Numbered from the stretch's first letter, positions 47,501 through 56,816 are shown. The stretch is 64,000 nucleotides of DNA from Hofstenia miamia (GCA_004352715.1 SCFE01000006.1:2868349-2932348), one strand, 5' to 3'. Notes: generated from the letters alone by a model not told the origin. Made by a program: numbers and translations.

Positions 47501-47574
47501 GACGTAGTACACGGTCGCAGTCGAAACCAAGAAGCAGAAGCTCGTCACCTGATAATTCAGGTCGACGTTCATAA
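32281..47574 (+). CDS. NFE2L1-like: CNC-bZIP transcription factor, NFE2L1/NFE2L2/Cnc-like
   Basis: Eight exons: 32281-32595, 33027-33114, 33261-33828, 43209-43366, 43691-43888, 44675-44899, 47146-47299 and 47403-47574. All phases match and the sum is 1878 nt, giving 625 residues. Residues about 6-18 (LTPLLLILYSLL) are hydrophobic, like the ER anchor of NFE2L1. Residues 106-115, DINLIENLWKQD, match the DLG-type motif 'D.DLI..LW.QD' of NFE2L1/2. NxS sequons occur near N145, N249 and N263. The CNC domain is about 467-517 (LPFTVEEIVQLPYNEF, LSERQLQLVRDIRRRG). The basic region is NKRAAQNSRQKKLDEI, followed by a zipper-like helix. Family members pair with small Maf proteins at ARE/MARE sites and control proteasome and stress genes. 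An in-frame TAA lies two codons before the ATG, which supports this start. Confidence 0.92.
33027..33114 (+). CDS. NFE2L1-like: CNC-bZIP exon 2: DLG-like motif
   Basis: Acceptor TTTTCTAG ends at 33026, donor GTATTA starts at 33115. Encodes DINLIENLWKQDIERHPSF. In NFE2L2 this element is the low-affinity contact with KEAP1, and in NFE2L1 it is a conserved N-terminal motif. No ETGE-type high-affinity motif is visible in the adjacent residues. Confidence 0.88.
33261..33828 (+). CDS. NFE2L1-like: CNC-bZIP exon 3: acidic transactivation-like region
   Basis: Acceptor AATTCTTAG ends at 33260, donor GTAAAT starts at 33829. 189 residues rich in Asp, Ser and Asn with scattered hydrophobics (for example FNELFDVDSVINESFPFG), typical of an acidic activation domain. 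Three NxS sequons fit an NFE2L1-like protein exposed to the ER lumen, though glycosylation is inference. Confidence 0.85.
33829..36965. other. CNC-bZIP intron 3, first part; possible repeat fragments
   Basis: AT-rich. At about 34419-34691 a patch begins AGTGCTCGGCGATTTC and ends ACCGCGGTTTCGG...GCCCTG. It resembles a hAT-type element but without convincing duplications. (TA)n occurs at 35821-35843. No exon was recognised, although the intron is long enough to hide an alternative one. Confidence 0.5.
36966..37965. other. Assembly gap, 1000 N
   Basis: Placeholder-sized gap in intron 3 of the CNC-bZIP gene, just left of the LINE. Confidence 0.95.
37990..38125. repeat. GC-rich repeat end (ACCGG-rich)
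   Basis: Dense ACCGG/CCGGT words (GACCCGACCCGACCGGCACT, then CCGGTTTACACCTATGA) unlike the AT-rich surroundings. It looks like one terminus of a TIR element whose other part would be in the gap. No second end is visible. Confidence 0.4.
38130..38930 (+). pseudogene. LINE ORF1-like region, frameshifted
   Basis: Three overlapping frames (38101-38418, 38390-38740, 38703-38912) read on from one another. They contain a lone CKTC pair that may remain of a zinc finger, a Ser-rich linker, and a segment ending FYRIGKHR...HRSLIVK, which resembles the RRM-like nucleic-acid-binding part of LINE ORF1 proteins. ORF1 proteins coat the element RNA. At least two frameshifts break it. Confidence 0.55.
38960..39802 (+). 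pseudogene. LINE ORF2 endonuclease domain
   Basis: 280 uninterrupted codons of an apurinic-type endonuclease that nicks target DNA for reverse transcription. Visible motifs: ICAVTETCLSDEF (catalytic Glu), VTFYYPVD, VTFVLAGDLSHFN (normally GDFN.H), TQITNFPTRGRASLDHVFVS and PSDHL (catalytic Asp-His). The expected N-terminal 'N.RSL' block is only partly visible upstream. The frame stops at 39800, where the reading moves to another frame, so ORF2 is broken here. Confidence 0.8.
39745..41167 (+). pseudogene. LINE ORF2 reverse transcriptase, frameshifted
   Basis: Continues the endonuclease in frame 39745-40134, then shifts to 40100-41167. RT motifs: PVSVTPILSRVFECIF, FGFCKSCSTEHAL, motif A IFDMDMSEAFDTI, motif B NKGVPQGTVSGPFMYN, motif C LADDSNVSF, and later LKFLGFTFDGKFSF. 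Both catalytic Asp blocks are present. The frame ends at 41167, and the ORF2 tail (HLLFSYVPKRTNYAQVR) continues in another frame to about 41450. The motif set fits the CR1/L2 group, but the exact clade needs a tree. Confidence 0.82.
42190..42850 (+). pseudogene. Transposase-like relic (possible hAT-related)
   Basis: Broken frames read FIDKPLQNYDELKRKFQQ (42214-42420), then in other frames LPHMSNARWNSR (about 42521), ALLTFILIPKYRDSLLP and GGWMDVWFSNHKF. The 'SNARWNSR...A..AF.LIP' pattern recalls a family of invertebrate transposase-derived proteins that I cannot name with certainty. Multiple stops make it a pseudogene. It lies in intron 3 of the CNC-bZIP gene, downstream of the LINE. Confidence 0.45.
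43209..43366 (+). CDS. NFE2L1-like: CNC-bZIP exon 4
   Basis: Acceptor TTGTTTAG ends at 43208. Donor GTATGG at 43367 was chosen because only it gives the phase needed by exon 5; GTTTAC at 43372 would not. Acidic/Ser content (LHDDSFDSTSEESFPL) suits the region before the CNC domain. Confidence 0.78.
43691..43888 (+). CDS. NFE2L1-like: CNC-bZIP exon 5
   Basis: Acceptor TTGATTAG ends at 43690, donor GTAAAT starts at 43889. Encodes SSDDSSPTKSDAP and a His/Asn-rich part (HISFNHSYIASSF). In NFE2L1/2 the corresponding region carries phosphodegrons. No DSGxxS motif is present here. Confidence 0.8.
44675..44899 (+). CDS. NFE2L1-like: CNC-bZIP exon 6: CNC domain
   Basis: Acceptor CATTTTTAG ends at 44674, donor GTAATA starts at 44900. 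Encodes a Ser/Asp-rich run, then the CNC homology region: KLPFTVEEIVQLPYNEF and LSERQLQLVRDIRRRG. The CNC domain packs against the basic region and extends DNA contact. Confidence 0.95.
44906..47145. other. CNC-bZIP intron 6, nothing recognised
   Basis: 2.2 kb of AT-rich DNA between the CNC and bZIP exons. Open stretches on the minus strand (45584-45886, 46023-46274) have no recognisable domain. Confidence 0.6.
47146..47299 (+). CDS. NFE2L1-like: CNC-bZIP exon 7: basic region and zipper
   Basis: Acceptor ATTTTTAG ends at 47145. The donor GTTTGT at 47300 is weak but is the only one giving the phase of exon 8 (103-bp intron). The basic region NKRAAQNSRQKKLDEI has Ser527 where CNC proteins normally have Cys. 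The following helix has hydrophobics at irregular heptad spacing. Confidence 0.9.
47403..47574 (+). CDS. NFE2L1-like: CNC-bZIP last exon
   Basis: Acceptor CATTTTAG ends at 47402. Encodes the end of the zipper helix (YERVYMQLMNRLN), a short conserved-looking stretch (DPSTYTIEDSPSGALRITR) and an Arg/Ser-rich tail, then TAA at 47572-47574. NFE2L1 also ends in a basic tail. Confidence 0.9.
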
Positions 47575-47616
47575 CTACTGCTACTATGTGTCTTAAATTT
47601 ATTTTTATATTTTGTT

Positions 47617-47622
47617 AATAAA
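47617..47622 (+). promoter_or_regulatory. Poly(A) signal AATAAA of the CNC-bZIP gene
   Basis: AATAAA 43 bp after the stop codon, followed by T/GT-rich DNA. A short 3' UTR is implied. Confidence 0.7.
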
Positions 47623-48430
47623 TGTGTTTATGTTAAAATTGACTTTCTCACACATAGTGTCATTTTCTTAGAGAATATTGTGTTTTATTATTGTACATTT
47701 GTAATGTATAAAATGTTTATTAAATTTTTTACTGTGGTTTTTAACATTTTACTGTCTATACTGTTTTTCCAAAAGCTTGGTTGAGTACAAATTACTTTAC
47801 TTTGAACGTCTATAAAGTAGTGCAATCTACTTGCAGTGATGGATTCAATGGGCATATTTGGGTATGTATATTAGTAATGTGCAGGTAAAACGGTTTTTAA
47901 TATTTGCTATTAGATATTACTTGAGGCTTATTAGAACAAATCATAGAAAGATTCACCCCTTCCATACAAATACACTTTGCACGACTATATTTGCCACATA
48001 TAATAATACGCGAAAACATTTAATATTGTTCATCCACATTTGAATAATTTTTAGTTTATATGTGACTGAAATTAAAACTTCTTTATAAGTATATAATGCA
48101 TTAATTTTTGCGAATCTCAAAGAAAATTCTCATTCTTCAATATCGATACTAATGTTTCCTGGCTTTCGCACACTCTTTACAAATTTCAGCCTTCCACTTT
48201 TCACACGGAGAATTCGAAAAATTCTTAAATCTGTATGAATTTCGTAGATTATTCACCGGAGTATTTTTAAGTTTTGATCGTACAATATTCTATATGCCAT
48301 TTTTCATTACATATGTTTAAACTTGATGTCTAATTAGCTTTTTGCATTTATTATCTTGATTCAATAATCTTTTAGCACAAGACTACCTGAGGGGCAATTT
48401 TTTTCTAAATAATAGAAACTAATATTCATA
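47623..48430. other. Intergenic, nothing recognised
   Basis: AT-rich DNA downstream of the CNC-bZIP gene, leading into a TA tract. Confidence 0.6.
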
Positions 48431-48450
48431 TATATATATATATATATATA

Positions 48451-48963
48451 TAGGCGCTACGTACTATGGGTTTTATATTGAGCGTTTGCGACCACTGATT
48501 TTCCTCATATTTAGCGCCCGCGAGTAGTTCGGACAGTTAATGTATAAAAATCACCATTTGAGTATGTGTGATAGATTTAGGGCTTAATTAATAGCCACAC
48601 AGCAAATTTGGGCTCAGGGTGTAATTCTCATAAAATATATAAAAATTGAAGAAAATGAAAAAATTGGATTTATTAGCCATTTCAACAATTATAAATGTGC
48701 TTTTAAACTATTTTTTACATTTTCATTAAATTTGGGCGTTTTGCAATATCTGATATTATTTTCGATTCAATATTAGCAGTTTCTTTTGAGTAAAAATGAG
48801 ACCCGGTTCCGGCCATGTCAAAAATGCAGATTTCAGCCGAAAATTTTGGCCAGATTTTTTTACCAGTATCAGTAAACTACATACTTAAGCCATTTCTAAT
48901 ATCAAAATTTGAAAAAAATCAGTGTATCGTCCAGTCATGTTTCAAAACAATACGTAGCGCCAG
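48451..48963. mobile_element. MITE with GGCGCTACGTA ends beside (TA)n
   Basis: Left end AGGCGCTACGTACTATGGG follows directly on (TA)n (about 48427-48452). The right end reads CAATACGTAGCGCCAG, giving inverted repeats GGCGCTACGTA/TACGTAGCGCC. No coding frame is seen. The left terminus shares GGCGCT...GGGTTTT with the 78-bp foldback at 22336, suggesting one family that either inserts in TA repeats or carries them. Confidence 0.7.
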
Positions 48964-49689
48964 TAGTGTTATATAAACAGATCCTGTTACAAAAACTGAC
49001 ATTTTGACCTCTGCGATATTGATGAGTGTTTTTAGTGACTCAGCGTTTGATTAACATCTCTGCTAATGGGTTTTCACTGACGTCACATATTTTTTAAGTA
49101 TGTCTACTAATGGATTTCAATTAGTGATGCTTTTAATTGATTTTGATTCATGTTAGGGCCGTTTTTTTGGCATGACTAATTTCACTTTGTTAATATCACA
49201 ATTGTTTGCATTACATCTCGTTAATATATACCTTTTTATAACAACCCCTTTCGGGATACGTACACATAATATTACAAACTAATTTTCCATAATTTCAAAA
49301 AGCACATACGTAAAAATGCAATTTAGGAAAACTTTGAAAAAACATATATTAAATGTAGAAATTAAACAAAGAGATCACATATTCGCTATACTTAAAGGCG
49401 TAATACATAATAAAACCAACCTATATTTTCGGAAAGAGTAAAAACACAAGCTATGTATAAAACCGAAATTTGCTAGCTAAATATCATGCATGCAAAGCTA
49501 TTTATTAATAATATACGTACATTTCAAATATAATTATACACTGGAGGAGACATTACACTTTGCACCAACTTTTATACGATTCTTTTCTTTTCCATGTTTT
49601 CACTTTTATTTTGTTTTGGTGACTTTACATGGGCTGTATGCATTTACATGGGTTTTCCAACTTTCATTGCTTTACGACTTTTTTTCCAT
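48964..49689. other. Intergenic, nothing recognised
   Basis: AT-rich, no supported features, ends at a gap. Confidence 0.55.
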
Positions 49690-50689
49690 NNNNNNNNNNN
49701 NNNNNNNNNNNNNNNNNNNNNNNNNNNNNNNNNNNNNNNNNNNNNNNNNNNNNNNNNNNNNNNNNNNNNNNNNNNNNNNNNNNNNNNNNNNNNNNNNNNN
49801 NNNNNNNNNNNNNNNNNNNNNNNNNNNNNNNNNNNNNNNNNNNNNNNNNNNNNNNNNNNNNNNNNNNNNNNNNNNNNNNNNNNNNNNNNNNNNNNNNNNN
49901 NNNNNNNNNNNNNNNNNNNNNNNNNNNNNNNNNNNNNNNNNNNNNNNNNNNNNNNNNNNNNNNNNNNNNNNNNNNNNNNNNNNNNNNNNNNNNNNNNNNN
50001 NNNNNNNNNNNNNNNNNNNNNNNNNNNNNNNNNNNNNNNNNNNNNNNNNNNNNNNNNNNNNNNNNNNNNNNNNNNNNNNNNNNNNNNNNNNNNNNNNNNN
50101 NNNNNNNNNNNNNNNNNNNNNNNNNNNNNNNNNNNNNNNNNNNNNNNNNNNNNNNNNNNNNNNNNNNNNNNNNNNNNNNNNNNNNNNNNNNNNNNNNNNN
50201 NNNNNNNNNNNNNNNNNNNNNNNNNNNNNNNNNNNNNNNNNNNNNNNNNNNNNNNNNNNNNNNNNNNNNNNNNNNNNNNNNNNNNNNNNNNNNNNNNNNN
50301 NNNNNNNNNNNNNNNNNNNNNNNNNNNNNNNNNNNNNNNNNNNNNNNNNNNNNNNNNNNNNNNNNNNNNNNNNNNNNNNNNNNNNNNNNNNNNNNNNNNN
50401 NNNNNNNNNNNNNNNNNNNNNNNNNNNNNNNNNNNNNNNNNNNNNNNNNNNNNNNNNNNNNNNNNNNNNNNNNNNNNNNNNNNNNNNNNNNNNNNNNNNN
50501 NNNNNNNNNNNNNNNNNNNNNNNNNNNNNNNNNNNNNNNNNNNNNNNNNNNNNNNNNNNNNNNNNNNNNNNNNNNNNNNNNNNNNNNNNNNNNNNNNNNN
50601 NNNNNNNNNNNNNNNNNNNNNNNNNNNNNNNNNNNNNNNNNNNNNNNNNNNNNNNNNNNNNNNNNNNNNNNNNNNNNNNNNNNNNNNNN
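49690..50689. other. Assembly gap, 1000 N
   Basis: Placeholder-sized gap with (TA)n on the right flank. Confidence 0.95.
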
Positions 50690-52029
50690 ATATATATATA
50701 TACATGTATATAAAGTAGGTTTACAGTTATCATTTAATATTTGAAGTTCTTAAATAGATTTGGAAAACTAAAATATCTATTTCTTAGACGAAATATTGTT
50801 TATCGTGAAGGCGGAGAAGTGTCAAAAATTTCTTGCCTTGCCTTGCTTGGTTAAGGATTGGGAATTGGTTAGCAACATTAGCCCAATATTGGAGCGGAAT
50901 TGTAATGGGTAGGGACCGTAAAAAGGGTGATTTAAAATGCCAAAAAGGCGCCTTTAAAGGTTCTCAAAATAATAAAAAAGGTGAAATAAAAGGTGAATTA
51001 AATTCTCCTCACAAACAACAGTTTCTCAAGTTTTAATGTCTTTGGCTCTTACAACACTGAAAAGTCTTTCCACTTCAGTTGAAACGATGGGGGCATATGA
51101 AAAATTTACGATATGCTGACTCAGGAAAACCAATCCATAGTTTTTTTCTAGGGATATTTTGAACTTTTCTTCAGCAAGTGTCCCCATATATCCGATGTTG
51201 GAATTTCTGAAGTAAATCAAATTGCTGCAATAAAGTAAGCCCGTGTTCCTCTAGTTCTGTCTGCACATTTAGAGCCGGCTCCAACGGTAACAGCTGAAGT
51301 AATTCTTCCTGTGCAGATAATTCGGAAAAGGCACATTTTGCATCAGATACAATAATTNTATATATATATATATACATGTATATAAAGTAGGTTTACAGTT
51401 ATCATTTAATATTTGAAGTTCTTAAATAGATTTGGAAAACTAAAATATCTATTTCTTAGACGAAATATTGTTTATCGTGAAGGCGGAGAAGTGTCAAAAA
51501 TTTCTTGCCTTGCCTTGCTTGGTTAAGGATTGGGAATTGGTTAGCAACATTAGCCCAATATTGGAGCGGAATTGTAATGGGTAGGGACCGTAAAAAGGGT
51601 GATTTAAAATGCCAAAAAGGCGCCTTTAAAGGTTCTCAAAATAATAAAAAAGGTGAAATAAAAGGTGAATTAAATTCTCCTCACAAACAACAGTTTCTCA
51701 AGTTTTAATGTCTTTGGCTCTTACAACACTGAAAAGTCTTTCCACTTCAGTTGAAACGATGGGGGCATATGAAAAATTTACGATATGCTGACTCAGGAAA
51801 ACCAATCCATAGTTTTTTTCTAGGGATATTTTGAACTTTTCTTCAGCAAGTGTCCCCATATATCCGATGTTGGAATTTCTGAAGTAAATCAAATTGCTGC
51901 AATAAAGTAAGCCCGTGTTCCTCTAGTTCTGTCTGCACATTTAGAGCCGGCTCCAACGGTAACAGCTGAAGTAATTCTTCCTGTGCAGATAATTCGGAAA
52001 AGGCACATTTTGCATCAGATACAATAATT
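50690..52029. repeat. Exact tandem duplication joined at a single N (672-bp offset)
   Basis: 50690-51357 and 51362-52029 appear identical by eye, with one N at 51358. The duplicated part includes the left end and transposase 3' end of the hAT element. Perfect identity and an N at the junction point to unmerged overlapping contigs rather than a biological duplication. Confidence 0.8.
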
Positions 52030-52947
52030 CCCTCATTTTCAAGGCTATTAACCCATTCATGAATTTTCTCCCAATTTTTGCCAAATGAATACCACACATT
52101 ATCCAGGTCAAGGCTGAAAGCAGACTCGAAAGGTTGACCATCTGTAGGCGTTTTTTGACAAAAGCGACTTTAAAGATGAAATGCAAGCATTTGCCTTTTC
52201 GCAATGTTTTCGCACGTTTTCAAATGCCAAATGCGTAGCATGGGCAATACATGTAACATGCACCATTGATGGAAATAAAGCTTTTAAAATTTTTCCTGCC
52301 TTTACACAATAGGGGCTCCATCGGTAACAAGTAATTGAAAATTATCTGCTGCATTTTCAAAATTTTTGAATATCTACTACGCAATATTTTGAGTAACGGT
52401 ATCTCCATTAAATTTTTCGATAATTTCAAGAGTGAGTAAAAATGGCTTTGCAGGGGACGATACAGATCCAATCAATACAGGTGTCACATTCTCCATTTGT
52501 CTATATTTAGTTTCGTCAAAAATTATTTAAAATTTTGATTCTTCAATAAATCAATCATTTTACTCTTCTTTTTTTCAACTACTGCTTCCAAATACTTCTT
52601 TCGAAGAATACTCTCTGAAGGTAACGAATAACCAAGCTCCTTTTCGAGAAAGTTTTAAAATCTTTGTTTTTGAGTTTAGAATACGGAATACCAGCTTGAG
52701 CCAATGCAAGAGCCCATCTTTCGGATCTCTTATCCATTGGAAAATTCAAACTTGTCTGAGCTTTGGAACTTTAAAGGGTGGCATTTTTCAGATGCTTTGC
52801 ACTTCCCAGATGTTGATGCGTAACGTGCGACTTCTTGTCGTGAGAAACCTTGCACTCGCAAATCTTGCACTAAATAAACCCGTCTGTCAATTTTAAACAC
52901 CCGTCTAGACTACAATATTTTCTCAAAAGAGCGCTGTTGGCTGCCAT
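51040..52947 (-). pseudogene. hAT-type transposase, decayed
   Basis: Start codon at 52947 (minus). A C2H2/BED-like finger CKICECKVSHDKKSH...GSAKH follows after an early in-frame stop. Then come LAQAGIPYSKLKNKDF, FLEKELGYSLPSE, and a catalytic-domain stretch (LLVTDGAPYCVKAGKILKAL, HVTCIAHATHLAFENV) that is typical of hAT-like nucleases with the conserved Asp and C..H block. The 3' end encodes YAPIVSTEVERLFSVV, the dimerisation region. Several stops and frameshifts disable it. The last part is present twice because of the assembly duplication (51026-51220 and 51698-51892). Confidence 0.72.
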
Positions 52948-52970
52948 AACAAAGAGAGAAACTGAAAGAA

Positions 52971-54791
52971 TTAACAAGTATTTTGTGTATGTGGTATGTT
53001 TATCCATCACAGCTTAATAGAATATTAGTTTAGCCATCTAGCGGTATTAAATGGACTCGAGTTTAACGTTTTAATTGCATAGTATTGGCTTCACAGACAA
53101 TGCTGATTTGATTTTAATCTACTGATGCCTGAAAATAAAATCGGCTATATTTTACATTCTGTGTCAATTCAACAATTGTGTTCTACATGAAATGTGTTTA
53201 TTAATATCTAGCAAATTGATATATTGTATTTTTTTCATACATTCATTTATAAGAACCAGTAAATTTTTGCTGAGGCTCAGCTGTTCTACTTATTTTTTTG
53301 GCATTTTGAGCTTTAAATTGCTCTTATTTTGTTCTTATTTTTTCTAAGGTAAAAAAAGTTTTGGCTATTTACTTTACTATTTAGAGGATTTTAGATGCCA
53401 CTGATTCTATTTGCTATAACTACTTTATATTTTTATTATCCTTTTGTTTGATTCTCTTACGTTTAGTATTTTTAAACCTTTGGAACTGTAAATAAGTATT
53501 CTTTTGTTACTATTCATTGAAAAAATCAAAACAAAAAAACTAATTTTTAAATACTTTCAGCCTCACTACTGTTCTTAAATTGTTCTTATTTTTGCATTTT
53601 TGAGCCTCATTGTTCTTATATAATTGTTCTTATAAAAAAAGTGTAACTTAAGCAATGTCTTTAAAGTTATTATTGATTCTTTATTGTACTCGTCCGAGTA
53701 CAGTCGGGTTGCATATTCCAAAACACTAAATAAAACTAAACTTTTTAATAATGTTTNGACGCAAAAAACCAACATTTTCCAGAAATCCTAGAGGTGAAAA
53801 TTTTGAGGCTAAAAATGGCGATTTTTACCCCTTCTAATTTGGCCAATATTGAACCTAGACATTTGAAATTTTGAACATCTCCATTATTATGGAAACAAAT
53901 CTTACTGCCAAAAAATCAGACATTTCGGACTTTTATTAGCTGAGTTCTCAGAAAGCAATATTCAAACCCTGTAGGAGGAGCTAAATAAAGCTTCGTAAAC
54001 GAACCTTAACAAGTATTTTGTGTATGTGGTATGTTTATCCATCACAGCTTAATAGAATATTAGTTTAGCCATCTAGCGGTATTAAATGGACTCGAGTTTA
54101 ACGTTTTAATTGCATAGTATTGGCTTCACAGACAATGCTGATTTGATTTTAATCTACTGATGCCTGAAAATAAAATCGGCTATATTTTACATTCTGTGTC
54201 AATTCAACAATTGTGTTCTACATGAAATGTGTTTATTAATATCTAGCAAATTGATATATTGTATTTTTTTCATACATTCATTTATAAGAACCAGTAAATT
54301 TTTGCTGAGGCTCAGCTGTTCTACTTATTTTTTTGGCATTTTGAGCTTTAAATTGCTCTTATTTTGTTCTTATTTTTTCTAAGGTAAAAAAAGTTTTGGC
54401 TATTTACTTTACTATTTAGAGGATTTTAGATGCCACTGATTCTATTTGCTATAACTACTTTATATTTTTATTATCCTTTTGTTTGATTCTCTTACGTTTA
54501 GTATTTTTAAACCTTTGGAACTGTAAATAAGTATTCTTTTGTTACTATTCATTGAAAAAATCAAAACAAAAAAACTAATTTTTAAATACTTTCAGCCTCA
54601 CTACTGTTCTTAAATTGTTCTTATTTTTGCATTTTTGAGCCTCATTGTTCTTATATAATTGTTCTTATAAAAAAAGTGTAACTTAAGCAATGTCTTTAAA
54701 GTTATTATTGATTCTTTATTGTACTCGTCCGAGTACAGTCGGGTTGCATATTCCAAAACACTAAATAAAACTAAACTTTTTAATAATGTTT
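52971..54791. repeat. 786-bp exact direct repeat (offset 1035) with a single N between
   Basis: 52971-53756 and 54006-54791 appear identical, including TCGTCCGAGTACAGTCGGG. An N at 53757 follows the first copy. The 5' and 3' flanks differ, so the two copies come from different contigs or haplotypes. No coding sequence recognised. Confidence 0.8.
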
Positions 54792-54819
54792 CAATCTGAT
54801 TGTTTTGTTATTATTTCAG

Positions 54820-54888
54820 ATTCTTGGGATAAAAGCGTTATGTCTGCCACCAAATCTCTTCGTCAAACGGCTGTAAAGGCACGTTCTA
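54820..54888 (+). other. Exon-like segment ending at the mariner insertion
   Basis: After a pyrimidine-rich TTATTATTTCAG, one frame is open (SWDKSVMSATKSLRQTAVKA) up to the TA where the mariner sits. After the mariner, TATTTAA is followed by GTAAAG, a donor-like sequence at 56205, in a compatible frame. The other two frames have stops. I do not recognise the protein, and with so little length this may be chance. Confidence 0.3.
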
Positions 54889-56195
54889 CAGGGTGATTCA
54901 TAAGTCACTTAGCTATTTTATTTTTAGCTATCAACGAAATAACAAATAAAGACAAAAAATAACAAGATTATAATCAAACAACTTATAATGAAATTTAATA
55001 ATTACAATAACTGTTCAAAATTTTCACCTTTATTTTCAATACACAGCCGCATTCTTCGAGGTAAGGAATTGACTGCTTTTTCCAGCATATCTGACTGATT
55101 AATTGTTTGCAAATTGTTGGGAGATTTTCATTTTTAATTCCTCTATATCGGCAATAGGTGTAGTATAGACTTGGTCACGCACATATCCCCATAGAAAATA
55201 GTCCAATGGGGTCATATTTGGTGAACGTGGAGCCCAGTTTATCGGCCAATCACGACCCCACCATCGGTTTGCAAATTTTGTATTGAGAAATTGACGAACA
55301 TTATGGAGGTGCTCCATCTTGTTGAAAAATACATCTTGAATACATTCTTCGCTGCTTCAATTGTGGTATTACATATGTCTTCAACATTGACAAATAATTT
55401 TCTTTGTTGATATTTTCGTCAAAAAAGTATGGGCCTATAAGATGTTTGCTATTTAAAGCTGCCCAAACTGTAACTTTTGGTGATTGAAATGGTCGAGCAA
55501 TAGTTGCATGTGGGTTTTCATATCCCCAAACACGACAGTTGTGTTTATTAACAATGCATTCACAAAAAAGGTTGCCTCATCACTGAACACCACATTTGAC
55601 AAGTAATCAGGATTCATTGAAATGCGTTCCAAGGTTTCTTCACACATTGCAAATCGAGCTGCTTGGTCAGGTTCACTGATACTCTGAACTGTTTGTATGC
55701 GATAATTTTTAAGTCCAGTACTTTTTAATATCCTCTGAACAGTGCTGTATGATGTTGCCAAGACTTGGGCTGCTTGCCGGATAGATGCTGAGGGTTGTTC
55801 TTCAAAGAAAGACCGAATTTCTTCCTTCTTGGCTTCATGACGTTTTGGTGCACCAACTCGTAATGCATCATGTACTCTTCCAGTTTCTTTGAATTTCTTA
55901 TACAAACTACGCATAGTATTGTGAGAAGGAGGTTTATTATTTATATCAATCTTCCATTTTTGTTCAACAAGTATGGGTGATTCTTCAAACTTAGCCATAT
56001 GAATGACAATAAAAATACGTTCATCAATTGTAAGAGTCATTTTAAACTAAATAGAACAATTAATGAATAATATTTCATATACACATAAAATAATAATAAA
56101 TATTGATAACAAAAATGACAGTTCAAAGTCAAAAAGTCATGTGTGAACAGCACTATAAGAAATGGAAATAGCTAAGTGACTTATGAATCACCCTG
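54889..56195 (-). mobile_element. Mariner/Tc1-superfamily transposon, 1307 bp, TA target duplication
   Basis: Begins CAGGGTGATTCATAAGTCAC and ends GTGACTTATGAATCACCCTG. These inverted repeats extend to AGCTATTT with at most a few mismatches. TA lies on both sides (54887-54888 and 56196-56197). A transposase is encoded on the minus strand across almost the whole length. The copy is full-length and little decayed, but at least one frameshift interrupts the gene. Confidence 0.9.
55099..56040 (-). pseudogene. Mariner-superfamily transposase with frameshifts
   Basis: The ATG at 56040 opens a 195-codon frame: an N-terminal helix-turn-helix pair (SHNTMRSLYKKFKETGRVHD; ASIRQAAQVLATSYSTVQRI), then VVFSDEATFF with the first catalytic Asp. 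The frame is lost at about 55453-55490, continues in a second frame to IFQQDGAPP (second Asp), then shifts again into 55099-55317: RWWGRDWPINWAPRSPNMTP followed by LDYFLWG, which carries the third acidic residue as Asp. As read across the shift, the last two acidic residues are 38 apart, plus or minus any lost codon. The protein would cut and paste the element at TA. This copy should be inactive. Confidence 0.85.
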
Positions 56196-56460
56196 TATAT
56201 TTAAGTAAAGATAAATGCAAATCAAATCTACCAAAAATATTGCAAAATATATTGATTAGTCATTTGTTAATTTCAATGTTTTATTAATTAGTGCAATTGA
56301 CATCAAAAATATGATAGAAGTTAAATGAAACACTACATATTTTTCATGATGGTTAGGTACAGATACAGATATATCGATTTTTCACTCCACTAGCACTGAT
56401 AATATAATAATTCCATGAATCTAACCAAATAAAGTATTTGCTCTTAATAGATATATTGTN

Positions 56461-56816
56461 ACGTTTTGGTGCACCAACTCGTAATGCATCATGTACACTT
56501 CCAGTTTCTTTGAATTTCTTATACAAACTACGCATAGTATTGTGAGAAGGAGGTTTATTATTTATATCAATCTTCCATTTTTGTTCAACAAGTATGGGTG
56601 ATTCTTCAAACTTAGCCATATGAATGACAATAAAAATACGTTCATCAATTGTAAGAGTCATTTTAAACTAAATAGAACAATTAATGAATAATATTTCATA
56701 TACACATAAAATAATAATAAATATTGATAACAAAAATGACAGTTCAAAGTCAAAAAGTCATGTGTGAACAGCACTATAAGAAATGGAAATAGCTAAGTGA
56801 CTTATGAATCACCCTG
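56461..56816 (-). mobile_element. Second, truncated mariner copy
   Basis: Repeats 55840-56195 with at least one difference (Ser for Arg in the KETG[R/S]VHD stretch). It ends at the same terminal repeat, but its right flank (TAATATTGAAAAAGG) differs from that of the full copy and lies inside the hAT right end. It is therefore a separate insertion or allele, cut on the left by the N at 56460. Confidence 0.75.
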
